Of a stretch of 64,000 bases of DNA, positions 55,184 to 64,000 are shown piece after piece. The first letter of the stretch is position 1; every line of letters starts with the position of its first letter. The notes beneath the pieces are model-generated. The model made no database searches, was not told where the DNA came from, and worked only from the letters and a program-made list of their open reading frames with translations. A program made the position numbers and the translations under genes. The DNA is from Synechococcus sp. PCC 7335 (GTDB taxonomy: Bacteria; Cyanobacteriota; Cyanobacteriia; Phormidesmidales; Phormidesmidaceae), in assembly GCF_000155595.1 (NCBI RefSeq), contig NZ_DS989904.1, forward strand, positions 2,481,290 through 2,545,289, written 5' to 3'.

Positions 55184-55492
55184 AGAAGGCGCACTGGAGA
55201 TAACACGCTGCTTACCTGAAGCTATCTTGGCTTTACCGAGCAATAGACATCTCTGCAAAAGGGTCTCTATAGCGTTCGTTCCTTAGCTAGAGACCTTAGC
55301 TAGGGGATAGTTCTCTGTCTGCAAGCATTCGAAACAATAGGTCAGGTGACTAGCGTTCCTCGTCCGCATAGCCTTCTTTGTGAGTATGCAACTAAGGAAC
55401 GCTATCTTTGCAGGCTAACAGATCGTTAGTTTACCCCACTAGATATGGAGGGAATACTCAGACCAACCTCATTAGTGCCCATCTAAAGGTCC
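55184..55492. other. Gap with long imperfect inverted repeat
   Basis: The arms CTGCAAAAGGGTCTCTATAG... (55253-55286) and CTAAGGAACGCTATCTTTGC... (55392-55413) pair imperfectly; the left arm carries about 12 extra bases in the middle. A third AGCGTTCCT copy lies near 55346. It lies upstream of the FIST gene. No gene is seen. Confidence 0.55.
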
Positions 55493-56647
55493 ATGTTGAA
55501 ACTTGTCGTTGGTCATAGTAATGATCCTGATTCCCGAGCGGCGATCGCAGATATATTAGAGCAACTACACGTAGCGCTAGCTGGAGACTTGCCACTGGCA
55601 GGCTTACTGTTTGCCGCGATTAATTTTGAGCATACTCGAGTCCTTCAGGAGATTGCAGCGGCCTTTCCAGATATCGAACTAATTGGCGGTACCACCGACG
55701 GAGAGATATCCTCTGTGCTGGGATTTGAGCAGGACTCACTTACACTGGCTGTCTTTTGCTCAGATACGATTACGATCAGTGCGGGTATGGGTCGTAACGT
55801 CTCAAAAGATGTGAACGCCGCGACTCAAAATGCTGTTCAGCAGGCTAGCAGCTCTCATACAGAAGATATTCAATTTTGCATTAGTCTTCCAGAAAGCTTG
55901 ACCAGTGATAGTTGGATGATTTTGGAAAGCTTAAAGGGATCTTTGGGAACGCAAGTGCCAATTTTCGGAGGATTGACTGCTGACCAGTGGCGATCCCAAC
56001 AAACTTATCAGTTCTTCAAATCTGAAGTATGCAGCGATGCAGTGCCTATCTTACTATTCTCAGGGCCGATTCTATTTTCTCATGGGGTTGCTAGCGGTTG
56101 GCAGCCTATCGGTAAAGCCGGCAAGGTCACTAGAGCGCAGAACAACGTAGTCTATGAGATCGACAATCAACCGGCCCTAACGTTCTATCAGCGGTATCTA
56201 GGTAGTTTGCCGCCGTCTTCAGAATATCCGCTCGCTTTGCTGGATGCTGATAGCGATCGCTACTATATGCGAGCTCCTAGTGGAATATACGATTCAACAA
56301 CTGGTAGCATCACCTTTTTTGGAGATGTTCCAAAAGAATCTATCGTACATATCACTGACACAAGCCATGATGATATTCTTAGAGCCTCTAGAGAATCCAC
56401 TCAGCAGGCTTTAGCCTCCTATCCAGGGAAAGCTCCAGCCGCCGCTTTGTTCTTTTCTTGTGCTAGTCGAAGACAAATTCTAGGCAGCCGTACCAAAGAA
56501 GAATATACACAAGCTCAGCAACTTTTGAACAAGACGCTACCCAGCTGTGGCTTCTATACGAACGGAGAGATCTCACCGCTTCAGCCCAAAGGCGACACCT
56601 ACATGCATAACGAAACATTTATCACATTGCTGCTAGGAGATACTTAA
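55493..56647 (+). CDS. FIST-domain sensor protein
   Basis: This 384-residue protein is built of FIST_N and FIST_C domains, thought to bind small ligands such as amino acids in signal transduction. The start (MLKLVVGHSNDPDSR) and blocks such as LIGGTTDGEISSVLGFEQDS and FSHGVASGWQP mark the family; SCASRRQILGSRTKEEY is near the end. It overlaps the next histidine kinase gene by one base, so it is the likely sensor for it. A same-length paralogue lies at 61329-62483. Confidence 0.92.
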   Translation: MLKLVVGHSNDPDSRAAIADILEQLHVALAGDLPLAGLLFAAINFEHTRVLQEIAAAFPDIELIGGTTDGEISSVLGFEQDSLTLAVFCSDTITISAGMGRNVSKDVNAATQNAVQQASSSHTEDIQFCISLPESLTSDSWMILESLKGSLGTQVPIFGGLTADQWRSQQTYQFFKSEVCSDAVPILLFSGPILFSHGVASGWQPIGKAGKVTRAQNNVVYEIDNQPALTFYQRYLGSLPPSSEYPLALLDADSDRYYMRAPSGIYDSTTGSITFFGDVPKESIVHITDTSHDDILRASRESTQQALASYPGKAPAAALFFSCASRRQILGSRTKEEYTQAQQLLNKTLPSCGFYTNGEISPLQPKGDTYMHNETFITLLLGDT

Positions 56648-57708
56648 TGTCTTTGAGCTCTCATCAATCCCGGCCAGCAATTGAGTCCTTAGAAAAGGAG
56701 AATCGGATTCTACGTAGAAAGCTAGGGCGGGCGGAAGCTACTATTCTTCAGTTAGAAGAAACAACTCGTAAGAAAGAAGCTTTGCTGCGGCAGGTGATCA
56801 ACGAATTCAAAGAATCGCAGACATTCCTAGAACAGCAGAGCTATGAATTAGAACAAACCTGTATCAATCTAAAATTCGCTCAAGCTCAGCTTATCCAAGC
56901 TGAAAAAATGTCTGCATTAGGTCAGCTAGTAGCCGGGGTTGCTCACGAAATCAACAACCCTGTCAACTTTATCTACGGTAATCTTAGTCATCTAGAGGAC
57001 TACATTCATAGCCTGCTTAGCTTCCTAAAACTCTACGAGGCACGCTACCCTAATCCGGATGCGAATATCCGACAGCAAGGCGAGGAGATGGATATCGCTT
57101 TCATCAAAGAAGATGCACAAAATATCCTATCCTCAATGACGATAGGAACTGAACGCATTCGTGAGATCGTGCTATCGCTTAGGAACTTTTCAAGGATGGA
57201 TGAAGCGGAGTGCAAGTTCGTGGATATTCATGAGGGAATAGAAAGTACGCTGCAAATCTTACAACATCGGCTAAAGGCTCAGTCTAATCGAGCTGAAATC
57301 AAGATTGTTCGAGACTTTGGCGATCTACCGTTGGTCGAGTGCTTTGCCGGTCAGCTCAATCAGGTGGTGATGAATATTATCGCCAATGCTATCGATGCTA
57401 TAGAGACATCCTTACATAACAACTCTCTAGATCGAGAGGAGCTACAAATTATGCTGCAAACTAAAGCTAGCGCTGATAGCGTAGTGATCAGTATTGCCGA
57501 TAACGGTACTGGCATGCCGTTGACTGTTAGAGAACGTATCTTTGAGCCGTTTTTCACAACCAAACCAGTAGGCAAAGGAACGGGTATGGGCATGGCGATT
57601 AGCTACCAAATTATTGTCGAAAAACATTCTGGTAAAATCGAATGCTTTTCTGATCAAGGCGTAGGCACCAAGTTCGTTATTACAATTCCTATTCAATTGG
57701 CCGATTAG
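56647..57708 (+). CDS. Sensor histidine kinase partner of FIST protein
   Basis: This 353-residue cytoplasmic kinase has no membrane segment. An N-terminal coiled coil (about 10-85) leads to the H-box [18 protein letters not shown] with H100. The N-box [11 protein letters not shown], the G1 box DNGTGM and the [11 protein letters not shown] block follow. It overlaps the FIST gene by one base, so input comes from the FIST partner, probably by direct contact. There is no response regulator gene nearby. Its paralogue lies at 60274-61323. Confidence 0.93.
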   Translation: MSLSSHQSRPAIESLEKENRILRRKLGRAEATILQLEETTRKKEALLRQVINEFKESQTFLEQQSYELEQTCINLKFAQAQLIQAEKMSALGQLVAGVAHEINNPVNFIYGNLSHLEDYIHSLLSFLKLYEARYPNPDANIRQQGEEMDIAFIKEDAQNILSSMTIGTERIREIVLSLRNFSRMDEAECKFVDIHEGIESTLQILQHRLKAQSNRAEIKIVRDFGDLPLVECFAGQLNQVVMNIIANAIDAIETSLHNNSLDREELQIMLQTKASADSVVISIADNGTGMPLTVRERIFEPFFTTKPVGKGTGMGMAISYQIIVEKHSGKIECFSDQGVGTKFVITIPIQLAD

Positions 57709-58019
57709 CCTAAACTACGAAGCAGTCACTGTCAGTCTCGCGAAACCATTCAGCCGAGGCTGGTTTTTGCATTGCGAGGCTGGTTTTTGCATTGCATAGA
57801 GCGATAGACTGGTTCGTAAGCTAATTAAGCTGCGAATCCGCAAGAGTCTATTCAACTTGCTCGAACGTAGACAGTGCGTTTGACTTAGGGATGGCGGGTT
57901 AGTTGTGGAATAAGTTTCAGCTATAGCGACTTCTAAAGGGTCGGACGGCAACCACTTGACAACTAAGTTAGCTTGTTCCTTGAATTTTTATTCTATCTGT
58001 TATCAGGAGATGCATATAT
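57709..58019. other. Gap with 20-bp tandem duplication before ltrA
   Basis: These 311 bases lie between the kinase and ltrA. Their left part has a small hairpin (CAGC-CGAG-GCTG then GTTTTTG), which may be a terminator, and a 20-bp duplicate. The right part should hold the ltrA promoter. Confidence 0.5.
57756..57795. repeat. 20-bp perfect tandem duplication
   Basis: The unit GAGGCTGGTTTTTGCATTGC occurs twice, head to tail, without change. It repeats the 3' half of the terminator-like hairpin after the kinase gene. Confidence 0.93.
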
Positions 58020-59195
58020 ATGTCTCGACTGCGTCATCATCCGCTGCGGCTGTTGCCTCAGCAAAACTATGAGAGCGATCGCCATGCAACTTGGTTAGAG
58101 CTATTTTTCGATCTAGTTTTTGTGCTGGCGATCGCAGAACTTGCTCATATGCTTCATGGCGATCTTACTTGGACAGGCATTGTTAGCTTCGCGATTTTAT
58201 TTGTACCAGTTTGGTGGCTATGGATTGATTTCAGCTATTTCGCCGATCAGTTCAACATAGAGCGAGGAATTTATCGCGTTATTCTGCTAGGAACTATGTT
58301 CGGGCTGATTGTTATGGCACTGTCTGTTTCCCATGCCTTGGACGGAGGATCAGCCAGGTTTGCGATCATCTACACGATCCTGCGCTTTATTATTACCGCT
58401 TTGTACATACAAGCTTGGCGAACTGTACCACCGTTTAGATCGCTTACCCGACGCTATGCAACGAGTTTTTCAATATCGCTTGTTTTGTGGGTATTCTCAA
58501 TCTTTGTGCCTGAGCCAGCTCGGTTCTGGTTGTGGGCGATCGCGCTAACAATCGAAATCGGAAATGGCCCTATTACCTATCTTACCGTCCGTGATGTTCC
58601 TGCCCAAAACTCACATATGGATGAGCGCTTTGGATTATTTACCATCATTGTACTAGGAGAAGCGATCGTTGCTGTCGCTGCGGGTGTGGCCGGAACCAAT
58701 TGGGGATGGCAAAGTGTTCTATTAGGTGCGAGCGGTTTTGTAATCGCCGTCAGTTTTTGGTGGATGTACTTTGAGCGGGCCGACGAGTCGGCTATCAACC
58801 AGGCGCTAAAAGGGAGCAAGATGGCGCTACTTCGTTCATATGTCTACGGATACTCTCATGTGTTTGCTTTTATGGGAATTGCCATGACTAGCGTAGGCAT
58901 CCAGGTCGCGATCGAAACTACTCCAAATGCTGACTTGTCATTCGAGACAAGAACTATACTATGCGGCGGAATCGCTATTTTTCTAATAGGAGTGACTTTG
59001 CTACAGTGGGCCTCTCCTTGTTCTTTGCCACGAAAGGCGATCCTACTACGCATTTGCTTAGCGATTCTATCGCTCTGTCTGATCTCTCCTATATCAGTAC
59101 TCTCTCCGGTTGGACTAGTTTTATTATTGAGTATCTCTTTAGTGAGCCTAAACTGGCAAGATGGTGTGTCTTTGCCTGAAGCGAAAGTTAGTTGA
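58020..59195 (+). CDS. ltrA: Low-temperature-requirement protein A (LtrA family)
   Basis: LtrA is a membrane protein named for growth of Listeria at low temperature; its molecular role is unclear. The 391-residue product has about ten hydrophobic segments and the family start ESDRHATWLELFFDLVFVLA followed by IAELAHML. ERFGLFTIIVLGEAIVAVAAG is the second conserved block. An AGGAG site is close to the ATG. It lies between the two FIST/kinase pairs and just left of the IS element. Confidence 0.88.
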   Translation: MSRLRHHPLRLLPQQNYESDRHATWLELFFDLVFVLAIAELAHMLHGDLTWTGIVSFAILFVPVWWLWIDFSYFADQFNIERGIYRVILLGTMFGLIVMALSVSHALDGGSARFAIIYTILRFIITALYIQAWRTVPPFRSLTRRYATSFSISLVLWVFSIFVPEPARFWLWAIALTIEIGNGPITYLTVRDVPAQNSHMDERFGLFTIIVLGEAIVAVAAGVAGTNWGWQSVLLGASGFVIAVSFWWMYFERADESAINQALKGSKMALLRSYVYGYSHVFAFMGIAMTSVGIQVAIETTPNADLSFETRTILCGGIAIFLIGVTLLQWASPCSLPRKAILLRICLAILSLCLISPISVLSPVGLVLLLSISLVSLNWQDGVSLPEAKVS

Positions 59196-59240
59196 TAGAT
59201 GACAGTCGGTTGCCGTAGGTAAGCAGCAAATTAGCTGTAT

Positions 59241-60217
59241 AACGTCAGTTCGGGTTAAGCAGCAGGGGGAAGTTCCCATTCCATATGGAGAGAAGGCTTC
59301 TTCGGTTGGTGGCAATAAGCAATCAGTCCACAGAGGATGTTGACCCAGCAGTTGACCGGACTACGGTGACGAGAATGCTCTATCTGCGAAATGTTCTTCA
59401 GTTGGTCGATAATCGTTTCGATGATGGAACGTTTGCGCGAGAGTAGCTTGTCAGTTAGCCGCACTAGCTGGTTCTTCATGTTGCGCCGAGGCTTAGCAAA
59501 GAACTCGATGTTGAACGCGTCGAGTAGTTGCTTGGCCAGCTGCTTCGATACATAGCCTTTGTCTGCGCAGACTTTTCCCCATAGTCCAGTAAGTAAGTCA
59601 AAGGCGGGCTCACGGTCGTCCGTATTGCCCGGGGTCAGGGTGAGGTTGAGTAGTTCACCGCACTCGTTCACCACGAGGTGTAGCTTGAAGCCATAGAACC
59701 AGCCGACAGAGGTTTTGCCCCTAGCTGCCGTATCTTTGCAGACCTTATGCTGCCAGATCCGACGGTTGTGGCAGACCGATAGACTGGTCGCATCGATAAA
59801 ACTAATGCCTGTACAACGGCCGAAGCAGCGCTTCAGATAACAACACAAGGGAAACAAACAAGAGGGCGTCCATTCGACAAAGCGGTTATAGCTGACTAGC
59901 GTTGGAAACGCTTGCTTCCAGTACTGGCATACATGATGAACGTAGTAGTGTTTGAAGGTGCGGTAGTGGCTTTGGTGAAAGCCGATGAGTATCGTCATCA
60001 CTTCGCTTAGGCTCAGCGAACGAGCGCGTTGTCGCGTCTTTAGATGGTGGCTTAGCAGTTGACGCTGCCAGAGGGGTTCAAACACTTGGCAGAAGTCATC
60101 GACGTGGCAGAACAGTTCTTCTAAGCTGAACATAGTGGAGGATAGGGCTGATGGGTTTTACAACTTCAGCTTACCTATCCTCCTTTCTTCGAGCTTTCCT
60201 TATCCCGAACTGACGTT
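59241..60217 (-). mobile_element. IS982-family insertion sequence, complete
   Basis: The element is about 977 bases. Its ends AACGTCAGTTCGGG (59241-59254) and the inverted copy (60204-60217) are perfect for 14 bases and continue as TTAAG/ATAAG, so 18 of 19 match. A four-base direct repeat GTAT flanks both ends (59237-59240 and 60218-60221), a possible target duplication; the true ends could lie a few bases further out. One transposase gene fills it. Confidence 0.9.
59255..60133 (-). CDS. IS982-family transposase
   Basis: The 292-residue transposase has the family start ([20 protein letters not shown]), the first catalytic Asp in [33 protein letters not shown], the second Asp in [13 protein letters not shown], and the catalytic Glu in [22 protein letters not shown]. 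The frame is intact, so the element may still be active. The gene spans nearly the whole element and ends 14 bases from its left end. Confidence 0.93.
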   Translation of the reverse strand: MFSLEELFCHVDDFCQVFEPLWQRQLLSHHLKTRQRARSLSLSEVMTILIGFHQSHYRTFKHYYVHHVCQYWKQAFPTLVSYNRFVEWTPSCLFPLCCYLKRCFGRCTGISFIDATSLSVCHNRRIWQHKVCKDTAARGKTSVGWFYGFKLHLVVNECGELLNLTLTPGNTDDREPAFDLLTGLWGKVCADKGYVSKQLAKQLLDAFNIEFFAKPRRNMKNQLVRLTDKLLSRKRSIIETIIDQLKNISQIEHSRHRSPVNCWVNILCGLIAYCHQPKKPSLHMEWELPPAA

Positions 60218-60273
60218 GTATAGCAACGTTTACATACACGAGCGTAGTGTTTCAAAATCATGGGCTAAAAAGA

Positions 60274-61323
60274 TTACTCATGCAAAGGTAAACAGATAGT
60301 AAATTCTGTTCCTTTTCCTTTGGAAGATTTGAGCAGTAGCTGTCCGTGATGTTTGTCTACTACAATTTGATAGCTAATTGCCATTCCCATACCCGTGCCT
60401 TTCCCGACAGGTTTGGTAGTAAAGAAGGGATCGAATATTTTTCCTCTGGTCGCTTCATCCATACCAGGGCCGTTGTCTGCGATTGTAATGATTGCCTGAT
60501 TTTCCTGACGGGCAGTTGAGATTGTGATCTCAGCATTCGTTGCTTGGTTCTCTGCTTGATTTTCTTCTAGTGCGTCAATTGCATTGACCAAAATGTTCAT
60601 GAACACCTGATTAATCTGTCCTGCATAGCAGGCTACAGGTGGCAAATCACCATAGTTTTTCGTGATCGTAATTGCTGATGAGGACTTTTCTTTTTGCTTT
60701 AGTCGATGCGCTAGGATGATTAAAGTGCTATCTAATCCGTCGTGGAGATCGACTGTTTTATACTCGGCTTCATCCATCCGCGAGAACGTTCGTAGAGAGA
60801 GGACTATCTGCCGAATGCGCTCAGCGCCTAGCCGCATAGACTGCATGGCCTTGGGCAAATCTTCTAGGAGAAATTCTAATTCAATCTCTTGCGTGCAGCT
60901 TTGTACGGCGGGTAAGGGCTCCGGGTAGCAGCGCTGATATACCGATAGTAAAGTAAATAGATCCTCAATATACTGCTCTGTGTGTTCAACGTTGCCATAG
61001 ATGAAGCTCACTGGATTGTTGATCTCATGAGCAACACCGGCTACTAATACGCCCAAAGAGGACATTCTCTCTGCCATTAGCAAACGCGATTGCATGGCCT
61101 GTAAGTCTGCTAACGCTTTTTCTAGTTCTTGACTTCGGTGTCTAAGTGTTGCCCTAGAAGTTTGTAGCTCATGAATAGTTTTACTTAAAAGTGATTCTGC
61201 CTGCTGCCTGCTGCGATGCCATCGCTCTAGATTTCGTTCGTTAAGGCTTAGTTTCCGCTGGAGCCTCCGGTTCTCGGTTTCTAAAGTCCTCAGACGTTGC
61301 TCAAGCGGCTCACTTTCTGGCAT
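60274..61323 (-). CDS. Sensor histidine kinase (paralogue of the one at 56647)
   Basis: The 349-residue kinase mirrors the other copy: N-terminal coiled coil (about 5-85), H-box [18 protein letters not shown] with H99, N-box [12 protein letters not shown]1 box DNGPGM and [15 protein letters not shown]. It lacks membrane segments. It follows its FIST partner by five bases. It differs clearly in the coiled coil, while the H-box and ATP boxes stay close. Its end lies 57 bases from the IS element. Confidence 0.93.
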   Translation of the reverse strand: MPESEPLEQRLRTLETENRRLQRKLSLNERNLERWHRSRQQAESLLSKTIHELQTSRATLRHRSQELEKALADLQAMQSRLLMAERMSSLGVLVAGVAHEINNPVSFIYGNVEHTEQYIEDLFTLLSVYQRCYPEPLPAVQSCTQEIELEFLLEDLPKAMQSMRLGAERIRQIVLSLRTFSRMDEAEYKTVDLHDGLDSTLIILAHRLKQKEKSSSAITITKNYGDLPPVACYAGQINQVFMNILVNAIDALEENQAENQATNAEITISTARQENQAIITIADNGPGMDEATRGKIFDPFFTTKPVGKGTGMGMAISYQIVVDKHHGQLLLKSSKGKGTEFTICLPLHE

Positions 61324-61328
61324 TTGTA

Positions 61329-62483
61329 CTACTCCGTTCCGATCACAACCGTCACTAATGTCTCTTGGTGATAGCGTACTTGACCGCCAATTTCTAGAGG
61401 ACCAATCTCTCCATAGGTGTAAAAGCCAGCTACAGGAACAGTGGTTTCTATAAACTGTTGACCAAGCTCATACTCTTCCTTAGTTCGGTAACCAAGCAGC
61501 CATCGGCGGGCCGCGCAGGAAAATAGTAAAACTGCGGCTGGTTTTTCACCAGGATAACCCGCTAGGGCCTGTTCAATGGATTCTTGGCTAGCAGCTACGA
61601 TATGATCACCGGTAGCGTAGGTAATTTGGACTTGGGCTTGTTCTGGAATTTCGTCTGTAAAAAGAATGTCGCCAGCTTCTAGATCCCAATGGTTTGAAGC
61701 GCGAAGATAGAAGCGATCGCTATCTTCTTCGAAAATGGCCAAGGGGTATTCTCCAGAGATAGGGAAATCGCCTAGATAGTCTTGATAAAACTTTGTGGCG
61801 GGCTGATGATCGATCTCATGAACAACCGGACTATCACACTTAGTAATCCTAGCTTTTCGACTAAGCGGTTGCCAGCCACTAGCGACGCCATGTGACACCT
61901 TTAGATTTCCAAAGAATACTAGAATAGGCAGCCCATTTTGGACAACTTCGTCCTGGAAAAACTGGTAGGTCTGCTCAAATTGAAAATGATCGCCTGCTCG
62001 CCCGCCAACAATCGGTACGCCGGTAGGCAGTAGCTTTTGTAACTGTCTTAGCGCTGGTTCTGTGCCATCTGCAATACCATCTGGGATAGTGATACAAAGC
62101 TTTGCACTATCTAGTTCATTTTCAAGCCCTAGGGATGCAATTGCTTGTTTGGCGGCAGCGTCAGCATCCTTTGACAAGCCTCGGCCTAGTCCAGCCCGAA
62201 TCGTTACAGTCTTCGAGCAAAACATCATCATCGTCAGCGAGTCTTCCTGAAACCCTAGGACTGAAGATATCTCTCCATAGGTTGTACCTCCGACCACAGA
62301 CATTTCCGGAAACCTGTCTCGAATACGAGAAAGAATTAGGGCGTGATCAAAATCGATTGCTGCCAACAAAATGCTAGCCTGAGGCTTGCGACCTTCAAGC
62401 TGAGCCACGCATTGAGCTAGAACTTCGGAAATTGCCTCCTCAGAATCTATGTGGACGCTATGGCCAACAACTACTTTGAGCAT
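61329..62483 (-). CDS. FIST-domain sensor protein (paralogue of the one at 55493)
   Basis: With the ATG at 62481-62483 (after a GGAAGA site) the product is 384 residues, the same length as its paralogue, and starts MLKVVVGHSVHIDSEEA against MLKLVVGHSNDPDSR. Shared blocks include GGTTYGEISSVLGFQEDS, KVSHGVASGWQP, EIDHQPATKFYQDYLG and SCAARRWLLGYRTKEEY. The open frame begins four codons earlier with TTG. Ligand-binding surfaces have diverged, so the two copies may sense different molecules. Confidence 0.92.
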   Translation of the reverse strand: MLKVVVGHSVHIDSEEAISEVLAQCVAQLEGRKPQASILLAAIDFDHALILSRIRDRFPEMSVVGGTTYGEISSVLGFQEDSLTMMMFCSKTVTIRAGLGRGLSKDADAAAKQAIASLGLENELDSAKLCITIPDGIADGTEPALRQLQKLLPTGVPIVGGRAGDHFQFEQTYQFFQDEVVQNGLPILVFFGNLKVSHGVASGWQPLSRKARITKCDSPVVHEIDHQPATKFYQDYLGDFPISGEYPLAIFEEDSDRFYLRASNHWDLEAGDILFTDEIPEQAQVQITYATGDHIVAASQESIEQALAGYPGEKPAAVLLFSCAARRWLLGYRTKEEYELGQQFIETTVPVAGFYTYGEIGPLEIGGQVRYHQETLVTVVIGTE

Positions 62484-62868
62484 ATCTTCTTCCAACTTGA
62501 CTACACGCTAGCCCTTGTACAAAGCTGCTTTTGCCGACAGACCTACGCGACGAGCATTAAAACCCTCATAGGCACATCCTTCTAAGTTAACTACAAATCG
62601 TAACTTAGGACATCCGAATATTTGCGAAGAAAAATCGATAAGCGCCAAAATCAATCAAGCTTCCAAAGTTTTCTGGCACGTTTTTCCAAGGCATTACTTT
62701 AGCAACTAGCAGCTCTGCGGCTGGGTCGTTCGCTGTCCTTTTACCAAGACCCTCACTTTAGAAACATATAAGCATTCAGTATATCCGTACTGAGGCAGAG
62801 CATAGATATCAAAGATGTTTGTTAATTATAAAGCCTTACATCTTCAATCTCTAAAAAGAGAAGCTTGA
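62484..62868. other. Divergent FIST / crtO intergenic region
   Basis: These 385 bases separate the FIST gene (leftward) from crtO (rightward) and should hold both promoters. No gene, repeat or terminator stands out. The last part is AT-rich (TTTGTTAATTATAAAG), and an AAAAGAG site precedes crtO. Confidence 0.45.
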
Positions 62869-64000
62869 ATGGAAAATTATGACGTAGTGATTATCGGTGC
62901 GGGACACAATGGTCTTGTTTGCGCTGCTTATCTATTAAAGGCGGGCTACAGTGTCGCTTTATTAGAGAAAAGATCAATCCCAGGCGGGGCAGCGACGACC
63001 GAGGAGCTGATGCCGGAGGAGGCTCCAGGATTTATGTTCAATCGCTGTGCCATCGACCATGAGTTTATTCACCTAGGCCCAGTGATAGAAGAACTAGAGC
63101 TTCACAAGTATGGCCTCGAATATCTGTTTTGTGACCCCACAGTTTTCTGCCCCCATCCAGATGGGAAATACTTCCTATCGTACAAATCTGTTGATAAAAC
63201 CTGCGAAGAAATCGCTCAGTTCAGTCGCCGTGATGCCGAAAAATATAGAGAATTTATTGACTTCTGGCAGCGATTCACTAAAGCAATTCAACCAGTCTTC
63301 AATGCTCCTCCCCAAGCTATCTTCGATATCCTTGGAAACTATGACATCAAAAGCATTCAGAACTTGTTGAGTATTTTGGGTGGACCTCACAAGTCACTAG
63401 ATCTAATTCGTACGATGTTGACCAGTCCTAAGGATCTTCTAGATGAGTACTTTGATTCTGAGTTTTTGAAAGCGCCTTTGTCCAGATTGGCTTCTGAGTT
63501 TGGAGCCCCCCCTTCGCAAAAAACGATTTCTGTTGGCGGCATGATGATGTCGATGCGGCACAATCCTGGAATGGCAAGGCCAAAAGGTGGAACAGGTGCG
63601 TTGATACAGGCACTGTTGAAGCTTGTAAAAGCCCAAGGCGGTGTTGTATTGACTGAGCAAAACGTTAAACGAATTCTAGTCGATGGCAAGCGCGCAGTGG
63701 GTGTGGAGGTGCAAAATGGAACGGAGTATCGCGCTAAACACGGTGTGATCTCGAATATTGATGCTAAACGAGTATTCCTACAGCTTCTAGAATCAGAGGA
63801 TGTGGCGGCAGTTGATAAAGATCTTCAAGAACGGTTAGACAGAAGAATCGTCAACAACAATGAAACAATCTTGCGGATTGACTGTGCTCTTTCAGAAGTA
63901 CCTCGATTTGAACACCACAATCACCGAGACGAGTATTTGGTTGGATCTGTTCTCATTGCCGACTCGGTGCGTCATGTTGAGATTGCGCACCAGGAGCCAG
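62869..64000 (+). CDS. crtO: Beta-carotene ketolase CrtO type (5' part, cut by window edge)
   Basis: CrtO is a FAD oxidoreductase related to phytoene desaturases that adds a keto group to beta-carotene, giving echinenone. The first 377 residues are visible. The FAD motif GAGHNG (10-15) is followed by LLEKRSIPGGAATTEELMP. Strong CrtO-type blocks are FNRCAIDHEFIHLGPV, GLEYLFCDPTVFCPHPDG and MARPKGGTGALIQALLKLV. The frame is open to the window end, so the C-terminus lies outside. The match to cyanobacterial CrtO is far closer than to plain phytoene dehydrogenase. Echinenone is also the carotenoid of the orange carotenoid protein. Confidence 0.93.
   Translation, partial: MENYDVVIIGAGHNGLVCAAYLLKAGYSVALLEKRSIPGGAATTEELMPEEAPGFMFNRCAIDHEFIHLGPVIEELELHKYGLEYLFCDPTVFCPHPDGKYFLSYKSVDKTCEEIAQFSRRDAEKYREFIDFWQRFTKAIQPVFNAPPQAIFDILGNYDIKSIQNLLSILGGPHKSLDLIRTMLTSPKDLLDEYFDSEFLKAPLSRLASEFGAPPSQKTISVGGMMMSMRHNPGMARPKGGTGALIQALLKLVKAQGGVVLTEQNVKRILVDGKRAVGVEVQNGTEYRAKHGVISNIDAKRVFLQLLESEDVAAVDKDLQERLDRRIVNNNETILRIDCALSEVPRFEHHNHRDEYLVGSVLIADSVRHVEIAHQEP

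Overview
This window is a piece of a cyanobacterial chromosome. It carries genes for core photosystem II proteins (CP47, PsbE/F/L/J, PsbM), a probable PsaI, NDH-1 subunits, the assembly factors RubA and Ycf48, the proton-exchange protein PxcA, and a CrtO-type carotene ketolase. The palindrome GCGATCGC (HIP1) recurs throughout, in genes and between them. Squalene-hopene cyclase, HpnB and CrtO fit a Leptolyngbya/Synechococcus-like lineage, but the species cannot be fixed from the sequence alone. Both edges cut genes: psbB on the left and crtO on the right.

Layout. 1-10.2 kb is a photosynthesis block: psbB (minus), a 2Fe-2S ferredoxin and psbM (plus), pxcA, a phosphopantetheinyl transferase, a phosphodiester glycosidase, ndhC-K-J (minus), then rubA-ycf48-psbE-psbF-psbL-psbJ (plus) closed by a strong terminator, and psaI (minus). 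10.6-21.2 kb is housekeeping: a GlsB-like membrane protein, an unknown protein, photolyase, a NUDIX hydrolase, folK, trxA, fabG, dcd, a CobO-like protein with a lost P-loop, rph, a TonB-like protein and map. 21.4-26.1 kb is the conserved translation/secretion cluster rplS-tRNA-Trp-secE-nusG-rplK-rplA-rplJ-rplL, with an L10-type leader before rplJ. 26.6-29.9 kb holds divergent hopanoid genes (hpnB and shc).

29.9-39.8 kb is the most distinctive accessory region. It has a LysR regulator, 5-hydroxyisourate hydrolase and FAD-dependent urate hydroxylase on one side. On the other are a small double-glycine-leader peptide, an NCS2 purine permease, an M20 ureido-hydrolase, a transketolase-like TPP enzyme and a four-carbon-acid kinase. 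Together these suggest uptake and breakdown of urate or xanthine. The TPP enzyme and kinase may handle the carbon left over, but that is inference. No OHCU decarboxylase, allantoinase or urease is present in the window.

40-55 kb carries a large radical SAM protein, a STAS protein, clpS, a CPBP protease, argF, two methyltransferases, an SGNH-type secreted protein and an M1 aminopeptidase with HEAT repeats. 55.5-62.5 kb contains two paralogous FIST-sensor/histidine-kinase operons facing each other, with ltrA and a complete IS982-family insertion sequence between them. Several intergenic gaps hold short perfect tandem duplications of 12-25 bases, and one holds an orphan intrinsic terminator that could end an unannotated small RNA.
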